Below are positions 37,480 through 48,258 of a stretch of DNA of 64,000 bases, in pieces. Location: assembly GCA_019914995.1 (NCBI GenBank), contig CM034128.1, forward strand, positions 3,288,501 through 3,352,500, written 5' to 3'. The position numbers and the translations under genes are program-made. The notes beneath the pieces were generated by a model. That model ran no database searches. It was given only the letters and a program-made list of their open reading frames with translations, and had not been told where the DNA came from. Origin of the DNA: Acanthochlamys bracteata. Taxonomy: Eukaryota; Streptophyta; Magnoliopsida; Pandanales; Velloziaceae. Numbering within the stretch: the first letter of the stretch is position 1; every line of letters begins with the position of its first letter.

Positions 37480-38606
37480 ATGTCTGAAAACTCCACAGGG
37501 AAAACTCAGGCAACGCCAGCGCTGGCATCAGCAGCAGCAATCGCTGCTGCAGCAGCTGCAGAAGAAGACCCGAAATCAGAAATTCTCTGCCCGCCCCTTC
37601 CATTCAAGACACGTCTCTTCGTTCGGGCACTCTCGATAATCACCGACGTCTCACGCCGCTCCGACGGTTCAATCAACCGCCGTCTACTCAATTTCATCGA
37701 TCGCCGTTCGCCTGCGAACCCTACTCCATCACGCGGAATCCTCACCGTCGATGTCGACGTGGACCCTAAAAGCGATATCTGGTTCCGTCTCTTCGTTCCT
37801 TATTCTTCAATCAACCGCCGTCTCCCGATCGCCGTTTTCTTTCACGGCGGCGGATTCGCTTTCTTATCTCCGGCAAATTTTGCTTATGATGCAGCTTGTC
37901 GTCGTATAGCTAGAAAAGCTTCGGTAGTAATCGCTTCCGTTAACTACCGTTTATCACCGGAATACAAGTTTCCGAAACAGTACGAAGACGGAGTTGAAGT
38001 TCTCCGTTTTATTAATGCCGGCGGACTGAACGGTGTTAAACCTGCTTTCAAATTTGATAGTTTTAGTTGTTTTTTGATGGGCGATAGCGCCGGAGCTAAC
38101 ATTGCTCACCACGTAGCACGATTTTGGGCAAAACAAGAAGAAGAACATAATCATTGCGAGCTAAAAATTCGAGGAATTGTTTCGATCCAACCGTTCTTCG
38201 GCGGAGAAGAAAAAACTAGATCAGAAGAAAGATTGGAAGGAGCACCATTGGTTTCAAACGAAAGAACAGAGTGGTTATGGAGAGCTTTCTTACCTGAAGG
38301 AGAAAACAGAGATCACCCTGCGGCAAATGTTTTCGGTCCAAGAGATAAAGACCAGCTCGAGAAAAATTTTCCGGGGAAGGTTGTTGTTTCCGTCGGCGGG
38401 TTCGATCCGTTGCAGGATCGACAGAGACGGTACTGCAAGAGTTGAAGAAGAGAGGGATCGATTCGAAGGTTGTTGAGTTCGAGAACGCGATCCATGCTTT
38501 CTATCTGTTCCCGGAGTTGAAGGAATCCGGTAAGCTGATCGAAATCATCAGAGATTTCGTTGAGCAGAACAAGGACAACAGCAACAAGACGGAAGACGGA
38601 AGTTAA
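37480..38606 (+). pseudogene. CXE18: CXE18-like carboxylesterase (GID1/HSL family), frameshifted before the catalytic His
   Basis: This is a single-exon plant carboxylesterase of the hormone-sensitive-lipase type, most like Arabidopsis CXE18. The first frame gives 321 residues: an Ala-rich N-terminus, PFKTRLFVRALSIITDVSRR, oxyanion-hole HGGGFAFLSP (about 122-131), SVNYRLSPE, nucleophile Ser at about 203 in GDSAGANIAHH, and catalytic Asp at about 309 in GGFDPLQD. It then runs into an early TGA at 38443. The expected C-terminus, including the catalytic His (AIHAFYLFPEL, codon at 38493-38495), continues in another frame to a TAA at 38604-38606. The break is about one missing base between 38433 and 38440, and the conserved Trp after the Asp motif is Arg. 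The gene otherwise looks healthy (TATA box, no other stops), so it may be a recent null allele or an assembly error. If real, the product lacks its catalytic triad. Confidence 0.88.
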
Positions 38607-38802
38607 TTAATTAATCTTCGTTGAACAGGTGAGTGTTTGTTTATTAGAGATTATTTATGTAAGTTATCTATAATTATCTGTTTTTCTGTTGAGTGTGAAC
38701 ACAGAAGTCAGCAATGAGCTGTCTGTTATGTTTTGGGCCATAATTTGGATTATGTATTTAAGGCCTATCAGTTCTATTGGGCTTCAAATTTATGGAATTA
38801 AT

Positions 38803-38895
38803 CAAGAGTTTCATGAAATTAATCAAATTTATGAAATTGGGATAAGTGTTTGGTTTTAATTAGCCAAGAGTTTCATGAAATTAATCAAATTTATG
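38803..38895. repeat. 31-base direct repeat, period 62, downstream of CXE
   Basis: CAAGAGTTTCATGAAATTAA plus 11 further bases occur at 38803 and again at 38865. The copies are identical over about 31 bases. No function is evident. Confidence 0.8.
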
Positions 38896-39194
38896 GAAAA
38901 TATTACCCTGCATCACAATTTCATTATCACAGTCTATTTTTCGAATCTATAATATGAATTAATAAATTTAGCCTCTCTTTATTTGGTGAAGATGAGGAAC
39001 TTATGAATTGAAATTACTTGTGATTGGTAGCATACTCTTAAATATTTAGGTGAATTATTTCATTTTAACAGAAATATACTAACTAATTTTGATTTTAAAA
39101 ATAATCACTAGATTATGTGTCATTTTGAATCGTATTTTAGATCCCGATGCTTATAATCAATGTGTAACTGCTCAGTTAGAAACGGGGGATTTTT

Positions 39195-39640
39195 GTGATT
39201 GTTTATAAAAAATAAATATTTTTAGAATGAAAGATATTTTAAAAATAAATTCTATTTTATTGATTAAAAAATATAATAAAATAAATAAAAATAAAATTTT
39301 ATGATCTAAATTTTTTGTGCTATCTAATTTTTAAAATATTCTGTAAATTATTATAAAAAAAATGTATAAAAAAATGTTTGAAACAAAAAGAGTTGAAAGA
39401 AATTTTTGATAGTACTTATTTGAAAAGAGATTATGTGAAGCGAATGATATTCTTAAATTTTTAAAAAATAATTTCTCTTTATTTATCTAAAAATAAGAAT
39501 AATAAATAATAATAAAATTTTATGATGTCAAAATTTTCTGTGTTTTTTAAAATTTAAAAAGTTCTATAAAATATTTTTAAAAATATATTAAAAAATATAA
39601 AATAAAAAATTAGAATGTAAAAGAGAAAATAAGGATGGAA
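39195..39640. mobile_element. Two degenerate AT-rich Tourist-like (family B) elements, reverse orientation
   Basis: Stretches of about 39195-39400 and 39430-39620 each carry the reverse-complement core order of the family (TAATAAAATTTTATGAT, then TTTTCTGTGTT-like and AATTTTTAAA blocks). The ends are diverged and no clear target duplications remain. Confidence 0.4.
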
Positions 39641-39795
39641 TATGTAACGCAAAACATGCCCGAAAAGCATTTAAATCTGAGATGTTATTAAGGATAAGGA
39701 AAAAAGTAAAATACGTAAGAATTTTGCAATATTATAGAATGACACCCATGCTGGTTAAGAATTTAAGAATAACTTGGAAATATACCCTAATTGAT

Positions 39796-40066
39796 CGCTG
39801 TTTGGTTCTCCGTTTCAAAAATTACTTATTAATTTTTTTTAAATTTTTTTTTATTTTACGTTTTTTAATATATATTTTATAAATATATAAAAAATTTATT
39901 TAAAAATTTAAAAAGTGTAAAAAAATTCTACGAAGTGAGATCTTTTTATTTCATATTTTTATTATTTTTTTTAAAGTAAAAAAATATAGCTTATTTTTTA
40001 AAAAAAATAAAAATATTTTTTATTTCATAAAAGTTTTATTTCATAAGCAATTCCAAATGCTCCCGA
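39796..40066. mobile_element. AT-rich Tourist-like MITE (family B)
   Basis: This stretch is closely similar to the copy at 14116-14378 over its whole length, including the core phrase GTGTAAAAAAATTCTACGAA followed by GTGAGATCTTTTT. It begins near CGCTGTTTGGTTCTCC and ends near GCAATTCCAAATGCTCCC. The target duplication is unclear. Confidence 0.6.
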
Positions 40067-42048
40067 ATTCTGTTTTTCAGCCGGTAGTAGTACATGAGAA
40101 TCAGATTCTTGCAACCCACTTAAATATCAGAAGAAGTATTTTCTTATTGTCTTTGATGCTTTGATTTCCTTTTATCTTCCTTTTTGAAATTGTAAATTAG
40201 TTATTTCTTGGATAGCTAAAAAGTATAACTTTTGGAAAAAGAAATTTTTCAGAATTTTTTATAAAAAATTTACACGTATAATTATTTCATAATATATAAT
40301 TCATCGGTTTCCGAAATTTTTTTAAAAAATTTTTTACATAGGGCTTGAAAGAGTTCAAAAGTCTTTGAAATAATTCATGCCAAATATGACCTAAAATTCT
40401 GATTGATTTTCTTTGGTTTTGTTGAAAGTTTATATGCTTTTATTTTTTGGAGTATTTTTTTAATAATATTGTTAAGAACTTATTTCAGCATGTATATTTC
40501 TAAAAAGCAACTTCAGCTAATGTGAATCACTGTCAAACCTTTGCAGTCTTATTCAGTTACTCACAACTAAATCTTTTTTGGAACATATATATGATAGTGA
40601 AATTTTAATTATAGGAATTCAAGAAGGTTTTCTTCAAAACGAAGATCAATTCCATATTACTGGCAACAATAATAAAAAAAATTTTTGTCAATGTTGAAAA
40701 AATGTAAATTAACAAGGAAAAATATTGTGATCCATTGAGAAAAGAGATTCTTAATGCATATTCCAAAAGATATTCATCACTTTTTTTAATATGTAGTTTT
40801 ACGTATAAAAATTATCAAAGGATCAGTTTCAATATTATTCCTACACAATTCATTATGTTCTAACTTGAAACAAATTCAGTGATGGAGAATATATGAACTA
40901 TCTCAACCGTCCTTTATTCATCCTCTGAACAAAAATTTCACATTTATTCTCTTCTTTTTTTAGAGTTTATCTTCTCTTTTATCGTTGAAAAAAGTTCTGA
41001 TTTGGCTTCTAAGTGACTAATCTTTATTATTTTCGCGCCGAAGGTTAACATGCTGATGCTCACAGTTTCTATATGTCGGAGAGTTTAAAGTTTTAAATTT
41101 CTTATTTTTTCAAGAAAACAACGACCAGCGCATCACATTGTACCGTACCGATTCAATTGTTCCTTTTATAATTTATTTCAAATACATGAAATTTTATTTT
41201 TTCACTCCAAATTTTAACTTACTGTATTTTAATTATTTTTTCAAATTTTATCTCTATTTTTACACCGAATTTCAATTATACAAAAATTTTATTCTAGTTT
41301 TTACTTGTAATTCTATTTTTACGAAAGTTAATTTTGTGAAATTTAATTACGTGTATTTAAAACACATTTTTAAAATTTCAAATAAAAAAAAATTAAATTT
41401 GAATTAATAAATCGTAGCGTTGAAAATAGTGTTGGAATAAAAAACGAACTAATTAGTTTTATAGCTAGATCAGAATCTCTGATCACATTTTAGATTGAGC
41501 TAAATTGGTGCTTTCTCGCTATGCTAACAACCTTTGTGTTGGCGAATTATGTTGGCACTAGTTGTTGCTGTGTTTTTCTTCTTTGCTTGAAGAAAAAAAT
41601 TTGATTAAGCTACGAGTAGCTGTTGCCAAAAGACTCTAATACCTGTGACTACATCCATGTTAATGCAAAATTAATATTACGATTAACTTTACGCATTATA
41701 TGAAAACCAGGTAGTGTATTCCTAATTGTCGAATAAGTAAATACATAAATTTTCTTTTAAGAAAATAGTTTAGAAACTTTCTTCTTTGGTTTTCTCAAAA
41801 GAATTAAGTAGTACAATTTTTTGTGAGTATATACTTACTCCACAAAGAATTTGAAGCAAGTTGACAAAACATTGCTTCTTTTCTTCTGTATATATAACCC
41901 CTTTTCTTGAATCTCCATTCCTCGCTTTAATAACAAGTTTCTTCAGCAGTGGTTCTGATGTTAGAAAGAAAATCCATATATTTTTTTCTTGCTGCATAAA
42001 TTAGTTGAATAATATTAGCTAAGTTTTCAAAATTAACGAGGGAGAAAA

Positions 42049-45000
42049 ATGGCGGGAAACGAGTGGATCAACGGTTACTTGGAAGCAATATTAGATGCTG
42101 GCTCAAAGCTCCCACCTAGAACAAGCTCTTTGTTATCTCTTCCCTCGTTCAACTCATTCGAAGAAGCTGCTGCTCTTGCTCCGCCGTATAGCCCTGCCAA
42201 GTATTTTGTAGAAGAGGTCGTTAGCCGTTTCGATGATTCTGACATCCACAAAACTTGGACCAAGGTTTGTTCACCTAGCTAGGTAGTTTTAATGTTAGAC
42301 GAAGTATAATCGATTCTTGTTGTGCTCTAATTATAGTGCTCTTATGTTGTTGCCTTCATAGAACGTAGAAAATGCATATTAATTAATTTGTTGTTTGTTT
42401 TGTAGATGGTGGCGACGAGGAATAGCCAGGAACGAAACAACAGGCTGGAGAACTTGTGTTGGAGGATCTGGCACCTTGCTCGCAAGAAAAAGCAGGTTTT
42501 TTTTTCTTAAAACTTAGGCAACAATCGCTATATGGAATCTTGAACTAGCATGGATGCGGAACAAGTAGTTAACTACTCGATTGTAGATTACTAAGCGTGC
42601 ATGTAGCTTGTGCATTTGTTTTCTCTAGTACTGACTGGATTAGCTGAATGGCTAATAGACTGGGCTAGAGGATGTGAGGCGTCTGCTAAAGCGGCAAGTT
42701 GAGCGAGAGCAAGGAAGCAAAGACGCAGCTGAGGATGTTTCAGAGTTGTCAGAAGGGGAGAGGGAGAAAGGGGATTCACCAAAGAACAACGGCTTCGTGT
42801 GGAATAATTCTGACATGAAGATTTGGACAGATGATGAACTAGTGAACAAACGGCTATATGTAGTACTCATCAGGTGAATAACGAAATGCCCCATTGAACT
42901 TCTAGTTTTCACTATATATAACATGATCGACGAAACCATGCTTTGCTGATTACATCATTCATGTTGTTAGTCTCTTTTCCATGGCAATAGATGGTACAGA
43001 AAAACGTTGCCAATAAAAACTTTGCAATCTACTAGTGTGCTGAAAAAGAATAAAGTTCCTACTTTGGTTTCTCAGTCCTGGAAGGGTATTGATTCTTTTA
43101 CGGGCGGAATGCCTTTGCATATGCTGCCTGATCTAATCAGAGTAAATAGTGTAAACTGACAAAATTCTGAAGAATCTCTTTACTTTAATAATGTAAACTG
43201 ACAAATATACTCAATACCATCTATCCTTATACCTTGTTTGATAGAGATTAGCCTATATATAATTCGTCATGTTTGCTGCAATATGATTCTATCATATTTG
43301 TCGAATGAGATTGTACAAGATGTAGATTCATGTGGCATCATACATCTAACTCGTAGCTGCGCCTGTTATTCATTCATAGCGAGATATCAGCAAACTTGTG
43401 ATGTGACTAACACAATTCAGATGCGCACACAAACATCAAATTGTATAATATCAAGTGAAGAAAAATGATGAAGATACTTATCTGATAATTTCAGATTTTT
43501 TATTTTTTTTGGTACACTTGTTAATGAATATGCATTTATATTAAGCTTGTCTTCATCTTCTTTTTAATGTTCTTAAGGTTCCTAAATTTTGTTGCCTGAA
43601 ACTGATGCTTGTAGTTTACATGGATTGGTTCGTGGAGAAAACATGGAACTAGGAAGAGACTCAGACACTGGCGGGCAGGTATGTTATATCCATAGTTACA
43701 TTTTCTTCGATCATGTGTTTCTCGTCTATTTGAGCGCATCTCACTGAATGTAAGTAATCGTCAGTGAAATTAAGTTTTTGGGCGTCTTTCAGGTCAAGTA
43801 TGTCGTTGAGTTAGCCAGGGCCTTAGCTGCAACAAAGGGCATATACCGTGTGGACCTTCTGACCCGCCAAATCATGGACCCTGATGTCAATTGGACATAC
43901 GGCGAGCCAGTAGAGATGTTGAACCAGCCGTTGGCACCTGACTCAATCAACAACAGTGACTGCTGCGGTGCATATATCATCAGACTCCCTTGTGGACCTA
44001 AGGATAAGTGAGTTAAATGTTTGCAAGAACTAGTTTCATGATTTATATAAATTTTGACTGGCATAGCTTCTGACATATTTTGCGTTCATATCTTGTATGC
44101 TTTTGATTTCAGAGAAATATCAGGTAAGTGTTTCTCATTTCAATATCTGCTCCTTTTTATTTTTTTTAGGAGTGAGTTCATTTCACAGGATATCAGGTAA
44201 GTGTTTCCCATTTTGTAGTGAATATAAAAGCAGTAGTATCGTATTAAATTGATATCCTGTGACAGTGAACGTTATATGCATGATACGATTACATAAACAT
44301 AATACTGAAGTTGAAATATTCATTCTTGCAGCAATAAATTCTGTAAACATAATTATGAAGATAAAGGAAATGATACATCTTGGTCCAGGTACATAGCGAA
44401 GGAGTCTTTGTGGCCTCACATACCTGAATTTGTGGACCGAGCAGTAGCCCACATAACCAACGTGGCACGGTCTCTCGGAGAACAGCCTGACGGTGGTGGC
44501 AAGCCAGCTTGGCCCTATGTCATCCATGGACACTATGCAGATGCTGGAGAGGTGGCAGCAAGGCTTTCTGGCATCCTTAATGTGCCAATGGTGTTGACAG
44601 GGCACTCACTAGGTCGCAACAAGCTTGAGCAGCTATTGAAGCAAGGCAGACTGAGCAAGGAAGACATCAACTCTACATATCATATCATGCGGAGGATTGA
44701 AGGAGAGGAAGTTGCACTCGATGCTGCTGAGATGGTTGTTACAAGCACTAGGCAGGAGATTGAAGAACAGTGGGGATTATATGATGGTTTCGACATTAAA
44801 TTAGAGAGGAAGCTGCGGGTGAGGATTAGGAGAGGGGTCACTTGCCTTGGTCGCTACATGCCTCGTATGGTGGTAAGTTAAACTAGAACCTACAGCATCT
44901 TTCATATTCATGTTTGCACTACTAGGCTGTCTTTGAATTTGAATATTTTATATATGCAAATTATAGATTCATTCTGAAGAATATGCTAACAGGTGATACC

Positions 45001-47504
45001 GCCGGGAATGGATTTCACTTATGTGAACATGCAGGATTTGGGAGAAACTGACAATGATCTCAAGTCACTTCTTGGTTGTGACAGAGAACAGACCAGAAGA
45101 AATCTTCCTCCAATATGGGCTGAGGTATTCCGTCTCGTTAATCTATATTTTCTATAGATGAATTTCCGCTACAACTTCTTGAAAACTTATCCAAATCAGT
45201 TCGTTGTCGTAGGTATTGAGATTCTTCACAAATCCTCACAAGCCGATGATCCTGGCATTGTCCAGGCCTGATCCGAAGAAGAATGTCACTACATTGCTGA
45301 AGGCCTTCGGTGAATGCCGCCCTCTTCGGGAGCTTGCTAATATGGTGCGGCTTGAATCGTAATTCCGATACATTTTCACAAACTGAATTCTGTAAAAAAT
45401 TTGAGCTTGTTTTCTTTTTGATATAGACACTCATATTGGGCAACAGAGATGATATTGAAGGCATGTCTGGGAGCAGTGCGACTGTTTTTACAACAGTTCT
45501 GAAGCTCATTGACAAATACGATCTCTATGGTCAGGTAGCCTATCCTAAGCATCACAAGCAAAGCGATGTTCCTGAGATATATCGCCTTGCAGCTAAGACC
45601 AAGGTAAAAATACTCCCTAATTTTTTATTTCTTTTTTACTGAGATCGTAATCTGCATTCCTTTTGTAGCTCATTTTGTGCAAACAGAACTTGATAGCTTC
45701 GACTAACAGCTGATCAAAAGTTATGAAATGTACAGAAGCCATTTCTTTCAATAGTAATATCTCGCAATATTCCATGTAGGGGGTCTTTATCAATCCAGCA
45801 CTAGTCGAACCTTTTGGTCTCACTCTCATAGAGGTAATCTATCCTTATATTCATCAGAATCTTGTGTTCCTACATTACTTGGACACAGTTTTATATGAGA
45901 CAATGTGTTTTCTTTTCAATTTTCAGGCTGCAGCTTACGGCTTGCCAGTTGTTGCGACGAAAAACGGGGGACCTGTTGACATCCTCAAAGTATGATTCTT
46001 CATGATTTACTGTTCCCTCTAGTACTTGATTCAACATACATCTTTTGAATCTTAGCATGATTACCAAGTTTTCTCATACAGGCCTTGAATAATGGACTCT
46101 TGGTGGATCCTCATGACCAGAATGCAATTGCTGATGCTCTCTTGAAGCTTGTTTCCAACAAGAACCTCTGGCTGGATTGCAGGCGTAGCGGCCTGAAGAA
46201 CATCCACCGTTTCTCATGGCCTGAGCACTGCCACAACTACCTTTCTAATGTTGAACATTGCTGCATGCGCCATCCAGCAACTAGCCTTGGCATAGGTCCC
46301 CGCTTAGAAGAGCCGATGAGCGACTCACTGAGGGACATTGAAGACCTCTCACTCCGTTTTTCTATTGATGCAGGCGATTCCAAGGCTAATGCAGATACCA
46401 CTAGCGCTGTAGTTGAGCTCCTCCGAAGGCACCGTGCTGACCGCTTGCAGGCTGCGAGTGCGAGTACTGCTGCGCTAGTGAGTGTTCCTGGCATGAGACA
46501 GAAGCTATTTGTGATTGCAGCAGATTGCTATGACAGCAAAGGGAAATTCAAAATTCACGAATTATCTGCCTTGCTCGGTAAATTGATGGCTATTGATTGC
46601 TCAGATGGGCAGACAGGATTCATTTTCTCAACTGGGTCTTCTATCATGGAAACAGTAGAGGCAATCAGGGCTTGCAGTGTTGCTGTGGAGAACTTCGACG
46701 CATTGATATGCAGGAGCGGAGGAGAAATCTGCTTCCCTTGGAAAGATTTAAACGCTGATACTGCCTATGGAGAGCATGTTGAGTACCGCTGGCCAGGTGA
46801 TCATGTCAAATCTGCAATCATACGGCTTGCCCAGGTTGATGCTTCCAATGATGATGATGACTGTCTTGCCATTGATGAAGAGGCCAGTAGCTCACACTGC
46901 TACGCATACAATGTCAAGGCAGGAAGCAAGGTACAATAATGAACACTGCTATAGCAATAAGTAATATAAGGAATTGCCTCTTATAGTTATTTGGATAAAT
47001 TTCATAGGTTCGGAAGATTGATGCAATTCGTCAAAGGCTGAGAATGCGGGGTTTCAGATGCAACATCGTGTACATAAAAGCTTGCACCCGTCTCAATGTC
47101 CTCCCTATGTTTGCAACAAGAGCACTTGCTCTAAGGTTTGTCCCCAAGTTTCTCTTGCCAAACATTTTCTTGTTTCAAAATCTACAACATCTGTGACTAC
47201 GTTTCTTGATTGATTATTATGAATATGAAGGTACCTTTCCATCCTGTGGGGAATGGACTTATCAAAAGTTGTGGTGTTTATTGGAGACAAAGGAGATACA
47301 GATCATGAAGAACTCCTTCCAGGTCTTCACAAGACAGTAATACTTGAAGGTTTGGTTTATAATGGAAGTGAGAAGCTTCTGAGAGAGGAAGATGGCTATA
47401 AGATAGAAGATGTAGTTCCATTTGACAGCCCTAACATTGTCACTATGAGCAAATATTGTGATGCCATGAAGATCAAAGGTGCAGTAGATAACCGCAGGAG
47501 CTAA
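42049..47504 (+). CDS. SPS4: Sucrose-phosphate synthase, SPS4 (family C) type
   Basis: It makes sucrose 6-phosphate from UDP-glucose and fructose 6-phosphate in the cytosol. Fourteen exons: 42049-42264, 42406-42495, 42659-42873, 43615-43678, 43793-44007, 44389-44872, 44993-45124, 45213-45344, 45427-45603, 45780-45833, 45927-45989, 46082-46930, 47008-47135, 47231-47504; 1030 residues, normal size. Motifs: [13 protein letters not shown] at the start; [20 protein letters not shown] (from about 174); [29 protein letters not shown]; the GT-B E-x7-E motif EPFGLTLIE (about 585-593); and a C-terminal SPP-like domain (about 750 on) lacking the phosphatase Asp signature ([10 protein letters not shown]). 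Close identity to Arabidopsis SPS4 in phrases such as [16 protein letters not shown] supports the subtype. The regulatory-Ser region reads [10 protein letters not shown] (Ser at about 153) without the usual basic residue at -3. Confidence 0.95.
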
Positions 47505-48258
47505 CTGGGTGATATTAAAGCTGCAAGCGGTATTTAAGACTTCAAACTTTCTTCCTCTTGAGAAGATGAGAGAGAGCATTTACTAAGGTATCTTTGTTGA
47601 AGCCAATGTAATTTTCTTCCTTCCTCCACAAACGTGATAATGAAGGGCACGTTTTATTTGCACGAAAATAATTTGCTGAAATATAAATTTATTAAAAAAC
47701 AAAAAGAATTACTTCAAAATTATTTAAAGTATTTTTTTTGAAAAAAAAATAGTTAGTAAATACACCCAAAGTATTGCTTTGAGCCATTATCATATCACTT
47801 TCTTGCAAACAATATCTTATATTATTGTAATTAATGAAACACCTAACTCTAAGAAATCGTTTGCCAATTCGTTTGGAGAGTGTTTTATTTCAACTTTTTA
47901 TATTTTTTAATATATTTTTATAATATTTTATAAAATTTATTTGAAAATTAAAAATAATTATATATAATAAGATATTATTATTATTTATTATGATTTTTTA
48001 ATTAAAAAATAAAATTTGTTTTTCAAAATTTTTAAATATCTTTCTATTTAAAAAAAATATGTTTGATAGACACTTCAAAATGATCCTAATATTACAATAA
48101 CAAAAAGTTACCAGTAAAATCCTTAGCCCTTTCTTCCTCTTTCTTTCTTAAACTTTTGATTTAACGGATGGCCCAATAAGAAACCCATTGATGTTCGAGA
48201 TCAGCTATGCAGTATCCGTGAATTTTTATTATCAGTCTGAAGTTGACGGGCGGCGGAA
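47505..48258. other. Short spacer between SPS and GDPD4
   Basis: It holds the SPS 3' UTR, an AT-rich Tourist-like patch at about 47870-48085 (ends near CGTTTGGAGAGTG and GACACTTCAAAATG), and the short GDPD4 promoter. No additional gene was seen. Confidence 0.5.

Larger units (their letters stand above)
38610..42048. other. Intergenic spacer between CXE and SPS
   Basis: A very AT-rich spacer with the 31-base direct repeat, three Tourist-like elements and a T-rich stretch at 41150-41410 whose open frame is low-complexity. The last 300 bases are the probable SPS promoter and leader. No gene was recognised. Confidence 0.5.

Noticed and set aside
41138-41407. 89-codon plus-strand frame rich in Phe, Tyr and Lys
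   Set aside because: Low-complexity translation of T-rich spacer; no family resemblance.
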